Counted from the first letter of the stretch, positions 8,720 through 17,596 are shown. The stretch: 64,000 bases of DNA from Rhizorhabdus dicambivorans (GCF_002355275.1 NZ_CP023449.1:4132001-4196000), one strand, 5' to 3'. Numbers and translations: made by a program. The notes: generated by a model not told the origin, from the sequence alone.

Positions 8720-10954
8720 ATGAATAATAAGATTTTAGCAAGTGCTGCCTCAGTGGCCCTGATGATGGGAGCCGCCACCGCCAGCGCGCAGTCCCCGGTT
8801 CAGAGCGATGGCGCCTCGGAACCGAGCAGCCTCGCAGACATCGTCGTCACGGCCCAGAAGCGATCGGAGAATGTCCAGTCCACACCGTTGGCGATCACAG
8901 CGCTTTCGGGTGACGCTTTGGCCGCCCGCCAGATCAACAGCGTCGAGGCCGTGCTTCAAACGACGCCCAATGTTCAATTTAGTCGCTCCGGTGCCAATTC
9001 CCGCATAGCGATCCGCGGGCTCGGCTTCGACAATGTAGCAACCGGGGGCGAGCAGCGAGTCGCCTATCATGTCGACGGCGTTTACCTCAGCCGTCCGTCA
9101 TCGATCTTTGGCACCTTCTTTGACATCGAACGCGTCGAGGTGCTGCGCGGTCCGCAAGGCACCCTATATGGACGCAACGCGACCGCGGGCGCGATCAACG
9201 TCATCACCGCGGATCCGACGGAGAAGCTCTCAGGCTACGGTGCGGTCAGCTATGGAAGCTACAATCGCCTCGAAGCGCAGGGGGCCGTATCGGGTGCAGT
9301 GGCAACCGGCATCAGCGTCCGAGTGGCGGGCGACATCGTCAGGCGTGATGGCTACGGTAAGAATATTACAACAGGCCTTGATGTTGATGATGAATCAACC
9401 CAGGCGCTGCGCGCGAAGGTCAAACTGCAACCGGCGGAAAATTTCACGTTGATACTCAGCGGCGATTATCTGCACCAGAACGATCACAACTTCGCCGCAA
9501 AATTCCTTGGCAACGGTGGGCTGGCTGGAACGCCGACCGCTCCGACAATCGTCGTCACAACCGCGCAGCTGTTCGGCGCGGTTATTCCCACGAATCCGCG
9601 AAACTCCTCGATCGACTTCGGCCCCTATGCGCGCCGCAAGGTCTGGGGCTTGTCCGGCACAGCCGACTTCGACTTGGACGATATCACGCTTACGTCGATA
9701 AGCTCCTACCGTCGCACCAACTTTCGCACGGCCGGCGATTTGAACGGCATCGGTGGAGGGACCTTTGCGCCGGCCGGAATATATCTGCAGAATGAGTATG
9801 CCCGCCAATATTCACAAGAGTTTCGGGCCGCCCTCAAGGGCGACTGGGGGCATCTGACCCTCGGCGCATATTATTTGAACGAAGATGTAACGGGTTATAA
9901 CGATTCCCATCTTAACTCGGTATCTTTCGGCGCCCCCTTCCCCGGCACCACGGTCGTCGGTGGGTCGATCGGTGGGCGGCTCAAAACGGCCGCGGGGGCC
10001 GTCTTTGCCCAAGCGGACGTCAACGTCACCGCCATGCTGCTACTGAGCGTTGGCGGTCGCTACAGCGCGGAAACAAAGAAGGATTTCGACCGCACGGCGT
10101 TCAACTTCACGACGCCGTTCACACCGACCACCCCGTACGTCTACAACATGTTCCAGACCGACAAACAGACGTGGCGATCTTTCGACCCCAAGGTGACCGT
10201 ACAATTTACACCGCGGCGGGGCCTGATGGTTTACGCGACCTATTCGACAGCATTCAAAAGCGGCGGATATAATTTGGGTGGCATCCAACCGCCCTTTGAT
10301 CCCGAAGAACTCAAAAATTACGAGGTAGGGCTGAAGGCCGACTGGTTCGACCGGCGCCTACGCACGAACCTCACCGCGTTCCGGTATGATTATTCCCAGC
10401 TGCAGGCAAATGCGATCACCACGACCGGCATTCGCATAATCAATGCAGCCAGAGCTCGCATCGATGGGGTGGAAGCCGAGATCGAAGCGTTGCCGCTAAA
10501 TGGCCTCCGATTGCAGGGCAGCGGCGCGCTTCTCGATGCAAAATACAAGAAGTTCTCGACGGTCGATCCTGCCGCGACCGGCTTCGGTATCGTAGACCTA
10601 GCGGGAAAACGCCTCTCCCAGTCCGCCAAATGGACAGCCAATTTAATGGCTGAATATTCATTCCCGGTCGCTTCGGGAAAGCTGATCGTGCAGGGCGAAA
10701 GTTTCTGGATCGGCAAGGTGTACTTCTCGCCGTTCAACCGTGAGCTAATATCGCAACCTGGATATAATCTGCTCAACGCCGCCATCCGATATGTTGATGA
10801 TGGAGGCTGGTCGGTCGCCGCCTATGGCCGGAACCTGTCTAATAAGCTGTATCTCGATGCGGCGGTTGTTAGCACCAGCTTCCTCGGATCCCCTGCGACC
10901 GGCACCTATGGCGCACCCCGCACCTTGGGCGCCGAATTCCGCATCAACTTCTAG
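8720..10954 (+). CDS. TonB-dependent outer-membrane receptor, copy 2
   Basis: A 744-residue receptor with a signal peptide of about 24 residues ending 'ASA', a TonB-box region 'DIVVTAQKR', and a plug containing 'RVEVLRGPQGTLYGRNATAG'. The barrel ends 'FRINF' with the terminal Phe. AGGGAG lies about 6 nt before the ATG. It shares long stretches with the receptor at 5530-7710, including 'YHVDG(I/V)Y(F/L)SRPSS' and 'DGYGKNI(I/T)TG', so the two are paralogues with probably related ligands. RidA and a Tat-exported glyoxalase-like gene follow directly, suggesting a second uptake and processing unit. Confidence 0.95.
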   Translation: MNNKILASAASVALMMGAATASAQSPVQSDGASEPSSLADIVVTAQKRSENVQSTPLAITALSGDALAARQINSVEAVLQTTPNVQFSRSGANSRIAIRGLGFDNVATGGEQRVAYHVDGVYLSRPSSIFGTFFDIERVEVLRGPQGTLYGRNATAGAINVITADPTEKLSGYGAVSYGSYNRLEAQGAVSGAVATGISVRVAGDIVRRDGYGKNITTGLDVDDESTQALRAKVKLQPAENFTLILSGDYLHQNDHNFAAKFLGNGGLAGTPTAPTIVVTTAQLFGAVIPTNPRNSSIDFGPYARRKVWGLSGTADFDLDDITLTSISSYRRTNFRTAGDLNGIGGGTFAPAGIYLQNEYARQYSQEFRAALKGDWGHLTLGAYYLNEDVTGYNDSHLNSVSFGAPFPGTTVVGGSIGGRLKTAAGAVFAQADVNVTAMLLLSVGGRYSAETKKDFDRTAFNFTTPFTPTTPYVYNMFQTDKQTWRSFDPKVTVQFTPRRGLMVYATYSTAFKSGGYNLGGIQPPFDPEELKNYEVGLKADWFDRRLRTNLTAFRYDYSQLQANAITTTGIRIINAARARIDGVEAEIEALPLNGLRLQGSGALLDAKYKKFSTVDPAATGFGIVDLAGKRLSQSAKWTANLMAEYSFPVASGKLIVQGESFWIGKVYFSPFNRELISQPGYNLLNAAIRYVDDGGWSVAAYGRNLSNKLYLDAAVVSTSFLGSPATGTYGAPRTLGAEFRINF

Positions 10955-10970
10955 CGAGGAGACGAGCATC

Positions 10971-11378
10971 GTGGAGCGGACACACATCAACCCAGCAGCT
11001 CTCCATCGCTTTCCGGCTATGCCCCGCGCAGTCCGCGTCAGCGGCTCGACCACGACGCTCTACTGCTCGGGCATGACGCCGGCGGATCGCGAATATCGCG
11101 CGGTTCATGTCGGCGACCTGAGGGCGCAATATGAGCAGGTCAAGGCCGACTGCGGAATGGTCCTCGATGAAGCGGGGGCAGATTGGTCCGACGTGGTTTC
11201 GGTACGGACCTATGTCCGCGACATGGACGCCTTCGTGAAGTTGCACCGGGAGGGGCTGACTTCGGTACCGGGCGATGCAGGGAAGCCGCCCTGCAGCACG
11301 GTGATCGAGGTCAGCCGCCTTTCGGACCCCGATTTTCTGGTCGAAATGGAGGTGGTTGCGGTCATCCCCGACGAATGA
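10971..11378 (+). CDS. RidA/YjgF/YER057c/UK114 family protein
   Basis: A 135-residue protein matching the small trimeric Rid fold in length and pattern. 'LYCSGMTP' near the N-terminus and 'VSVRTYVRDMD' near residue 83 are typical. Family members hydrolyse reactive enamines or imines, or act in catabolic deamination and hydrolysis. The GTG at 10971 is preceded by AGGAG at about 10 nt and follows the receptor stop by 16 nt, so co-transcription is likely. The frame stays open further upstream inside the receptor gene, but that part is only overlap. The conserved catalytic Arg is probably the one in 'RTYVRDM' or the nearby 'EVSRL'; I cannot be certain which. Confidence 0.8.
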   Translation: MERTHINPAALHRFPAMPRAVRVSGSTTTLYCSGMTPADREYRAVHVGDLRAQYEQVKADCGMVLDEAGADWSDVVSVRTYVRDMDAFVKLHREGLTSVPGDAGKPPCSTVIEVSRLSDPDFLVEMEVVAVIPDE

Positions 11379-11442
11379 TCGCACCCGCTCTATCGCCATC
11401 GGCGCCTGCCAGTGGTTTCAAAACATACCCATGGAGAGTAGT

Positions 11443-12201
11443 ATGGAAGATATTCCACAGCTTGATAGACGGCAGTTCATGTCCTTGGCAGGCGCAACGC
11501 TAGTTGGCACCGCCATGGCCGCCGTCCCGGCGAATGCGGCGGCCAAGTCCAGTCTCGCGATCGACCATGTGTCGCTCGGCGTTAGGGATTTGTTCGAAGG
11601 ATCGGCGCGCCTAAATCGGGAAACCGGGATCACGGGTATCGAGGGCAGTTGGTTCCCCGAAGGCGGCATGGCCAATCGTTACTTCAGGACAGGTAACAAC
11701 ACCTATATCGAGGTTGAAGCGATCATCGATCCCTTCGCAGCGGAAACGATGATAACCGCGCGTCACCTAGTCGAACGGCTGCGCGGCGGCGATTGCTTCC
11801 TCGGCTGGGTCGCGCGCGTCAACACGCGCGAGGAACTCGATGAAATAGCGGCAAGGCTTAAGTCGAAGGTCGTTGATGCGCCCCTGGGTTTGGGGGCCGA
11901 TGGCAGCGCGAAGCCCAATTATGTCCGCACGCCGGAAGCTTTCACCACTTGGACCAAAGGCCTGCCCAACTTCATGTATTGGGACGGCCGACCCAAGCCC
12001 GTGGTGCCGGGCCCTACAAAGCCGTCGGGCATCGCTTGGCTGGAAATCGGGGGCACCCAGGCCGCGATGCGCGACTGGATTGGCCCTGGTATCGAAAATC
12101 TTCCGCTCAAGTTCAACGGAAAGGCGCCAGGGGTTCACGCTGTGGGCGTCGAGAGTGATCGCGGAATCATCGAAATTCGTCGTCGGCCACTGCCGCTTTG
12201 A
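11443..12201 (+). CDS. Tat-exported glyoxalase-like (VOC superfamily) protein
   Basis: A 252-residue protein with a twin-arginine signal: 'RRQFM' at residues 9-13, then a hydrophobic stretch and an Ala-rich cleavage region near residue 33. The mature part resembles the cytoplasmic protein at 7949-8641, sharing 'IEVE', '(G)(I/L)AW(L/I)E(I/V)GGT' and 'FNG(K/Q)(A/S)PG'. Tat export means it folds, probably with a metal, before reaching the periplasm. The ATG at 11443 has GGAG at 11433-11436, which decides the start. Beside a TonB receptor, it may bind or first process the imported compound. The reaction is unknown. Confidence 0.75.
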   Translation: MEDIPQLDRRQFMSLAGATLVGTAMAAVPANAAAKSSLAIDHVSLGVRDLFEGSARLNRETGITGIEGSWFPEGGMANRYFRTGNNTYIEVEAIIDPFAAETMITARHLVERLRGGDCFLGWVARVNTREELDEIAARLKSKVVDAPLGLGADGSAKPNYVRTPEAFTTWTKGLPNFMYWDGRPKPVVPGPTKPSGIAWLEIGGTQAAMRDWIGPGIENLPLKFNGKAPGVHAVGVESDRGIIEIRRRPLPL

Positions 12202-12228
12202 ACGCTTGAGTTGACGGGGCGATAGCCC

Positions 12229-12251
12229 TTATCGCTCGCAGCGAACGATAA
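12229..12251. terminator. Small stem-loop after the Tat glyoxalase-like gene
   Basis: TTATCG at 12229-12234 can pair with CGATAA at 12246-12251, enclosing a partly paired loop. It lies just after the stop at 12201 and is followed by GGTCTTTTG. It could be a weak terminator for the plus-strand run. Confidence 0.35.
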
Positions 12252-12264
12252 CGGTCTTTTGATT

Positions 12265-12298
12265 GCTGCGGTCGGCCCAAGCTGGACCGGACCGCAGC
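12265..12298. terminator. Probable bidirectional terminator hairpin
   Basis: GCTGCGGTC at 12265-12273 is perfectly complementary to GACCGCAGC at 12290-12298, giving a 9-bp GC-rich stem. It sits between the convergent ends of the glyoxalase-like gene (12201) and the AraC gene (12301). On the minus strand the upstream run is CAAAAGACC, giving an A/T tract after the stem in that direction. Confidence 0.6.
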
Positions 12299-12300
12299 AT

Positions 12301-13101
12301 TCAGTGCCGTTGCGAACGCCTGGACATATAGCGTCGGGGCGGGGTGCCCAGTGCCTTGCGAAACATCGTGACGAAGCTGGGTGCGCTTTCATACCCGAGG
12401 TCTGCGGCAACCTGTTGAATGGGCGAACCCCGCGCCAGCCATTCCACCGCAAGCAAGACCGCAAGCTGTTGACGCCAGCGGCGGAATCCCATGCCGGTCT
12501 CGCGACTCAATATGCGAGCCATGGTCCGCTCGCTCATACCGATATGCCGAGCCCAGTCGCTCATTTTCCGCATTTTCGCCGGGTTATCGAGCATTTCCGC
12601 GACAATCGCCCGCAAGCGGATATCGTTAGGCATCGGCAAGTGAAGCCGTTCGACCCGCGCGACCGAAATCTCATCGAGCAGGAGCGCGACCAGCCTTTCT
12701 TCCCTGCCCCCATCTGGATAGTCGACAGGAAAGCTCGCCGCCCGGATTATCATCTCGCGCAGCAGGGGCGTTACGGCAAGCGCACAGCACTGCGCCGGAA
12801 GATTTGCCCCCGCCGCGGGATGGACAAAGACCGTGTAGCCTTCCAGCATTCCCTTAGCCCTGAGCGCACGGGCCTTGCCTCCCGGTATCCAAATCGCGCT
12901 TTGCGGCGGGACGATCCACAGCCCACCCTCGGCTTCGCAGCTGAGCGCACCCCGCTGCGAAAACAGCAATTGTCCTTTCACTCTGCTGTGAAAGGTTAGT
13001 TCCAGATGGCCAGCCGTGGGAACGGGCACCCCGTAGGTCACGATCGGTCGGTCAACTTCGTCGGGCTCGAGCCAACCGGGCAGCTCTCGGAGCAAGGGCA
13101 T
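12301..13101 (-). CDS. AraC-family transcriptional regulator
   Basis: A 266-residue protein with an N-terminal cupin-like sensor (roughly residues 20-130; 'WIVPPQSAIWIPGG' is typical of AraC_binding) and a C-terminal double helix-turn-helix. The HTH segments are 'ARHIGMSERTMARILSRETG' near residue 187 and 'QQVAADLGYESAPSFVTMFRKALG' near residue 232, followed by 'P(P)RRY'. It is transcribed divergently from the LLM monooxygenase at 13236, across 134 bp containing several palindromes, so it most likely controls that gene and perhaps the neighbouring receptor units. The effector is unknown. Confidence 0.92.
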   Translation of the reverse strand: MPLLRELPGWLEPDEVDRPIVTYGVPVPTAGHLELTFHSRVKGQLLFSQRGALSCEAEGGLWIVPPQSAIWIPGGKARALRAKGMLEGYTVFVHPAAGANLPAQCCALAVTPLLREMIIRAASFPVDYPDGGREERLVALLLDEISVARVERLHLPMPNDIRLRAIVAEMLDNPAKMRKMSDWARHIGMSERTMARILSRETGMGFRRWRQQLAVLLAVEWLARGSPIQQVAADLGYESAPSFVTMFRKALGTPPRRYMSRRSQRH

Positions 13102-13163
13102 GGCACTGACCCCATCGGTTCAATGTTGGCAGAAACGAATAACAATCAGTCAGGGATCCGCAA

Positions 13164-13213
13164 TGACGCACATCGTCAAGTGGCGCCATAGTCTGCAGAT
13201 GCCCCTGCAGGGG
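13164..13213. promoter_or_regulatory. Palindrome cluster between the AraC gene and LLM monooxygenase 2
   Basis: Three symmetrical sites lie within 50 bp: TGACG-n5-CGTCA at 13164-13178; CTGCAG at 13193-13198; and the perfect 12-bp palindrome CCCCTGCAGGGG at 13202-13213, which also centres on CTGCAG. The two CTGCAG cores are 12 bp apart, about one helical turn. The last site ends 22 bp before the monooxygenase start. An operator for the divergent AraC protein is plausible. Confidence 0.45.
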
Positions 13214-13235
13214 TGAGTTGTCGAAGGAGGGAAGG

Positions 13236-14558
13236 TTGCTCCATCTGGTTACTATTTCCTTGCCGGTCGGCGCCCATATCGCGGGATGGCGCCACCCCGA
13301 AGCCTTTCACCACACGATAGGCAATCTCGACGCGCATATTCGAATGGTCGAGATCGCTGAACGTGGAAAATTCGACGCCTATTTCCTTGCCGATGCGAAC
13401 GGTACGCAATTCATGGATAGGCCCGAGATGTTGAGGCACAACCCTCCGCCATTCAGCCCGGCGCCGTTCGAACCCGTATCGTTGTTAAGCGCTGCGGCGA
13501 TGCGCACCACCCATATCGGGCTGGTCGCCACAGTTACGACAACGTTCGAAGAGCCCTATACCGTCGCCCGGAAACTCGGATCGCTCGACGTCATCAGCAA
13601 TGGCCGAGCCGGCTGGAACATCGTCACCTCGGGTTATGCTCAGGACGCTATGAATTTCAGCAAGGGGCAGGTCGAGCATGACACGCGCTATAGTCGAGGA
13701 TCCGAGTTCGTCGATGTTGCCAAAGGCTTATGGGACAGCTGGAGCCCCGACGCCTTCGTACAGAATATCGAAACTGGGCAGTTCGTAGATCCGGACCGGG
13801 TTCGCGAAATCCACCATGTCGGCGAATATTTCCAGGTGAAAGGCCCGTTGAATTGTCCGCGCTCGCCGCAGGGCAGGCCGATCTTATTCCATGCCGGCCA
13901 GTCCGATCCAGGTCGGGAACTGGCCGCCCGGGTTGCTGACGGGGTGTTCTTTGGCGCAACCGACAAAGATATCGCCAAATCCATCTACGACGACATCAAG
14001 GCCCGCATGGCTAAATATGGGCGATCCCCCGACGAGCTGAAAATGTTCTGCGGGATAATTGCCTACGCGGCCGGTTCGGCTGATGCCGCCGACGCAATGC
14101 TGGACGAGCTCAATCAGCTGATCCCAGAAGACCTCGGCGTCAAAATGCTCTCGGAAGAGCTAGAATATGATCTTTCGCAGCATGATATCGACGATCCTAT
14201 GCCGATCCTTCCTGAAGACAGCAATCTGATCAGGAGCCTCCGCAAGATATTCAATGATCGGCTGCGCAAGACACCGATGAGCATCCGCGAGTTCGTCCGC
14301 CTGATCGTTCCAGGCCTCGGTCATCCGATTTTCAAGGGGAGCGGTGTCGAGGTGGCCGACCGCATGATTGAATGGTACGAGCATGGCAGTTGCGATGGCT
14401 TCGTCGTACTCGGTGGTCTCCAGCCCGTCGGCCTCGAAAATTTCGTCGATCATGTCGTGCCCGAGCTTCAACGCCGGGGCGCCTTCCGAACAGAATATGA
14501 GGGTACGACGTTGCGCGAACATCTCGGCCTGCCCATGCCAAAATCGCATTGGGACTGA
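13236..14558 (+). CDS. LLM-class flavin-dependent monooxygenase, copy 2
   Basis: A 440-residue luciferase-like monooxygenase, closely similar along its whole length to the product of 4165-5493 ('LPVGAHIAGWRHP', 'NGRAGWNIVTSGY', 'LFHAGQSDPGRELAARVADG', 'MPKSHWD' at the end). A TTG start at 13236 is preceded five bases upstream by AAGGAGG at 13224-13230 and aligns with the start of copy 1; the TTG at 13218 lies upstream of this ribosome site. It is expected to use FMNH2 and O2. It stands alone on the plus strand, ending 3 bp from the convergent Fe-S gene, and is probably governed by the divergent AraC protein. Confidence 0.92.
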   Translation: MLHLVTISLPVGAHIAGWRHPEAFHHTIGNLDAHIRMVEIAERGKFDAYFLADANGTQFMDRPEMLRHNPPPFSPAPFEPVSLLSAAAMRTTHIGLVATVTTTFEEPYTVARKLGSLDVISNGRAGWNIVTSGYAQDAMNFSKGQVEHDTRYSRGSEFVDVAKGLWDSWSPDAFVQNIETGQFVDPDRVREIHHVGEYFQVKGPLNCPRSPQGRPILFHAGQSDPGRELAARVADGVFFGATDKDIAKSIYDDIKARMAKYGRSPDELKMFCGIIAYAAGSADAADAMLDELNQLIPEDLGVKMLSEELEYDLSQHDIDDPMPILPEDSNLIRSLRKIFNDRLRKTPMSIREFVRLIVPGLGHPIFKGSGVEVADRMIEWYEHGSCDGFVVLGGLQPVGLENFVDHVVPELQRRGAFRTEYEGTTLREHLGLPMPKSHWD

Positions 14559-14561
14559 CGT

Positions 14562-15296
14562 TCAACCGCGCGGTTTACCTTCTCGCGCCGTCGACGGGCC
14601 CGTTTTGGCACTTTGGCTCAGATCACGGTGATTATGAGGATTGCCGCTTCGACGCTGTTTGCTCGCCGCGGTAGCTGGCAGATACCATGTCGAAGGTTCT
14701 GCGCCGGTCTCCTCATCGATGCGAAACGCACGCGGATCTGATGCCGCAGCGTGGACGCTGCTCTCGGGATCGTCGACATCGCCGAACGTTATGACGTTGG
14801 TCGGGCAGGCGGCAACGCAGGCCGGCTGTTGGCCCATGTCGACCCTGTGGCTGCAGAAGGTGCACTTTTCGACCATTCCGGCCTTTCTGGGAGCCACCTC
14901 CGCGGCGCCATGCCCATCCTCCAATCCGTGCGGCAGAATAGGGTCGACCGCGTTGATCTCGATCGCGTCATAGGGACATGCCGGCACGCAAAGGCCGCAT
15001 CCGATACATTTTGCCTCAATGATTTCGACGATACCGTCTGCCCGTTTCGACAATGCGCCGGTCGGGCAGACGGGGAGACAGGGAGGGCTTGCGCAGTGGA
15101 AGCAGTTGCGAGGGCGATAATATTTTTGAACGTCGGGAAAGACGCCGAACGAAGTGTCTAACGTGGGTCCGCCGATAGTGTCGACGCTCTGCCACCAAAG
15201 GCCCTCGCCTACGCTGTTCTCCTGCTTGCAAGCGACGGCGCACGCCCAACAGCCTATGCAGCGATCGAGGTTAAGCACCATGGCCAAGCGCGTCAT
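14562..15296 (-). CDS. Four-cluster [4Fe-4S] ferredoxin subunit of a molybdopterin oxidoreductase
   Basis: A 244-residue protein with sixteen cysteines in four ferredoxin motifs: 'CIGCWACAVAC' near residue 13, 'CFHCASPPCLPVC' near residue 65, 'CIGCGLCVPAC' near residue 98 and 'CTFCSHRVDMGQQPACVAAC' near residue 145. This is the DmsB/PhsB/NrfC arrangement of electron-transfer subunits. The ATG overlaps the stop of the catalytic-subunit gene as ATGA, so they form one complex. No signal peptide is visible and no membrane-anchor subunit follows, so the complex is probably soluble and cytoplasmic. The C-terminal 45 residues are polar and have no evident domain. Confidence 0.93.
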   Translation of the reverse strand: MTRLAMVLNLDRCIGCWACAVACKQENSVGEGLWWQSVDTIGGPTLDTSFGVFPDVQKYYRPRNCFHCASPPCLPVCPTGALSKRADGIVEIIEAKCIGCGLCVPACPYDAIEINAVDPILPHGLEDGHGAAEVAPRKAGMVEKCTFCSHRVDMGQQPACVAACPTNVITFGDVDDPESSVHAAASDPRAFRIDEETGAEPSTWYLPATAASKQRRSGNPHNHRDLSQSAKTGPSTAREGKPRG

Positions 15297-17596
15297 GCTT
15301 CACTCCCTTCGCGGGCTACGGCTCGCACATCGACCCGCGTGTCGAAAAAGGGGATGTTGGCATGGCCCCATACCGCTGTCTGGGCATCGTTGATCTCGCT
15401 GTTCGTCAGCTCCTGGACGTTGCCGGCAACATACTGATTCTGTTTCCAGCCCTCCGAGATGTTACACATTCCCGGCGGAAAATCAGGGTTACACACCACT
15501 CTCGCCACAACACGGCCACGATCGTTAAAGGCTTCGGCCAGCTCCCCTGTTAAAAGCCGGCGATCACGCGCATCGTCGGGATTGAGCTCGAGGATGGGTT
15601 CCGGCCAGATCTCCAGGGTCCATTTGGTATTGAAGAAGGTCGAGTGCGCGCGCTGACGAACATGGCTTTGAATCAGCACGAGGGGATAGCGCTTCGCCAA
15701 GGGATGGGTTGGCAGCGCTTCATGATCGGGTTCGAAAACAGGCAACGCTTCGCCGACAGCCGCCAGCTCTTCCAGATAAAATTCAGCTCGGCCAGTCTTG
15801 GTTTCGAAGCGCAAATTCTCATATTGGATGTTGGGCGTCGTCGGCACATCGAGCCGCAGCGCGCCGCCCGCCTCCATCAGGCGATCATAGGTGACGTGCT
15901 TGAAGGCGGAGTGCGATGCACCATCCACAACATGACGCGTCAAATCCTCCGACGTTTCGCAATACCATTCCGCCAATCCGAGCCGCTCGGCCAGAGCTCT
16001 TTCGATGTCGAAGTCGGGACGGGAGTTGCCCACGGGGTCGATCACCTTCTGTCGCAAATAAACACTGTTGCCGAAAACGACGGCGTCGCGCGTCGGCGCG
16101 GTGGCCTCCAGAAAGGTGCTGGCGGGCAGCACGATATCCGACCATTGGGTCGTCAGCTGGTGGAAATGGTCGACAGTAACGATGAAATCGAGCGACTTGA
16201 AGAAATCGAGGGTAGCGTTCATGTCGCCCGATCGCTGATTGATCCAGTCACCCTGCGAAAAGACGGCGCGAATGGGCAGATCTTTTCGCCCTACCTCAAT
16301 GATCGGTGTTGAGATGGTATGCGCCCAGGGCGGCAGATCGGGCTCAGGTCCAAGCGAGGCTTCGTGAAATCCCTGGTGATGGCTCTGCACACCGACCCCC
16401 GCTCCCGGTTTGCCGATATTGCCGGTGACGATCGCGATTGCGGCCACCGCTCTGGTGAATAATTCGCCATGCTTGTACCGATCAACTCCGTAGCCGACGC
16501 CAATTTGGACGGGCCCGGCCTCCCAGTAGCAATGGGCGAGCTCGACAATATCTGATGCGCTTACGTCAGTAAGTGCCGCAACGCGATCGGGCGGATAATC
16601 GCGGGCCATATCCTGCAACAGCGTGAACGCGGTTGCCACCGCAACGTCCCCGATTAGGTAGCGCCCCTCGAGCGCCGGTCGCGTCGCCTCCGAAATCGCC
16701 ACTGGGCCTTGATCTTGCTCGTCCCAGAGCTGAAACTCGCGCTTGCCGTCCGCACATGGAAGCCCCCGAAAATACTGTCCGTCGTCGAGCCGCACGAGAT
16801 AGGGCGCGCAGCTATGCTTCAAGAGAAAGTCGCGGTCGATCATTCCATCGCGGAGAAGCACATGCAGGATACCGAGAGCGAGCGGAAGGTCCGAGCCCGG
16901 ACGTGGTGCCACCCACCAATTTGCATGCATCGCGGTCGCCGAATATCGGGGGTCGATGACGACGACCCGGCAGCCGCCATCACGCGCGTTAAGCAGATGT
17001 CTGACCGCGGTCATAGACGTTTCCGCCGGATTGTGACCCCACACGATGGTAAGCCTCGAATTGAGACGATCGGTCCACTCATTGGCATGCTGGGCATACA
17101 TCCCCTTGTAGCCGAACGTGCTATTCAGACCCATGTGAACCGCCATGTCGATGCCGCCATAGCAATTCAAACTACCGCCGCCGCCCAGCAGCGCGGAAAG
17201 GCGGCCGAAGGCATGGTACGGCGATCCGCTGGTGCTGCGGGCGAAGGCGATGCTTTGCGTTCCGTGAGCCGATACAAGCTCGTTGAGACGCTCGGCGATC
17301 TCATCCAAGGCGCTGTCCCAGTCTACCGGCTCGAACTGCCCGGAACCTCGAGGGCCGGTTCGCCGCAACGGCGTCAGAAGTCGCTCTTTGCTGTAGACCC
17401 ATTGGGGCAATGTGAGGCAGCGCACGCAGAGCCCGGTATAAGCCTCGTCCGGCGCCGGCGCGGCGGCAACGCGAACGAGCTTTCCTTTTCTGACAGTGCA
17501 GGCCAAACGCGCCCGCCCGCCGCAATTATGAGCGCAGACGGTGTGAACGATCACGTCCCCGCAGGGTTTCAAACTGGTTTCGGCGCCGCAGACCAT
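15293..17596 (-). CDS. Molybdopterin-dependent oxidoreductase (DMSO-reductase family), catalytic subunit
   Basis: A 767-residue molybdenum enzyme. The N-terminal cluster region has Cys21, Cys25, Cys33, Cys57 and Cys60; in the usual C-x3-C-x3-C motif the third position (residue 29) is Ala here, so Cys33 or Cys60 may stand in. Downstream, 'VYSKERLLTPLRR', 'WGHNPAETS', 'VVVIDPR' near residue 217 and 'IVLPASTFLE' are typical of bis-MGD enzymes. No Tat signal is visible. The gene overlaps its ferredoxin partner and follows the FadB-like gene by 76 nt. Family members hydroxylate, dehydrogenate or reduce; amid beta-oxidation genes the substrate may be an acid or acyl side chain, but that is conjecture. 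Confidence 0.9.
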   Translation of the reverse strand: MVCGAETSLKPCGDVIVHTVCAHNCGGRARLACTVRKGKLVRVAAAPAPDEAYTGLCVRCLTLPQWVYSKERLLTPLRRTGPRGSGQFEPVDWDSALDEIAERLNELVSAHGTQSIAFARSTSGSPYHAFGRLSALLGGGGSLNCYGGIDMAVHMGLNSTFGYKGMYAQHANEWTDRLNSRLTIVWGHNPAETSMTAVRHLLNARDGGCRVVVIDPRYSATAMHANWWVAPRPGSDLPLALGILHVLLRDGMIDRDFLLKHSCAPYLVRLDDGQYFRGLPCADGKREFQLWDEQDQGPVAISEATRPALEGRYLIGDVAVATAFTLLQDMARDYPPDRVAALTDVSASDIVELAHCYWEAGPVQIGVGYGVDRYKHGELFTRAVAAIAIVTGNIGKPGAGVGVQSHHQGFHEASLGPEPDLPPWAHTISTPIIEVGRKDLPIRAVFSQGDWINQRSGDMNATLDFFKSLDFIVTVDHFHQLTTQWSDIVLPASTFLEATAPTRDAVVFGNSVYLRQKVIDPVGNSRPDFDIERALAERLGLAEWYCETSEDLTRHVVDGASHSAFKHVTYDRLMEAGGALRLDVPTTPNIQYENLRFETKTGRAEFYLEELAAVGEALPVFEPDHEALPTHPLAKRYPLVLIQSHVRQRAHSTFFNTKWTLEIWPEPILELNPDDARDRRLLTGELAEAFNDRGRVVARVVCNPDFPPGMCNISEGWKQNQYVAGNVQELTNSEINDAQTAVWGHANIPFFDTRVDVRAVAREGSEA

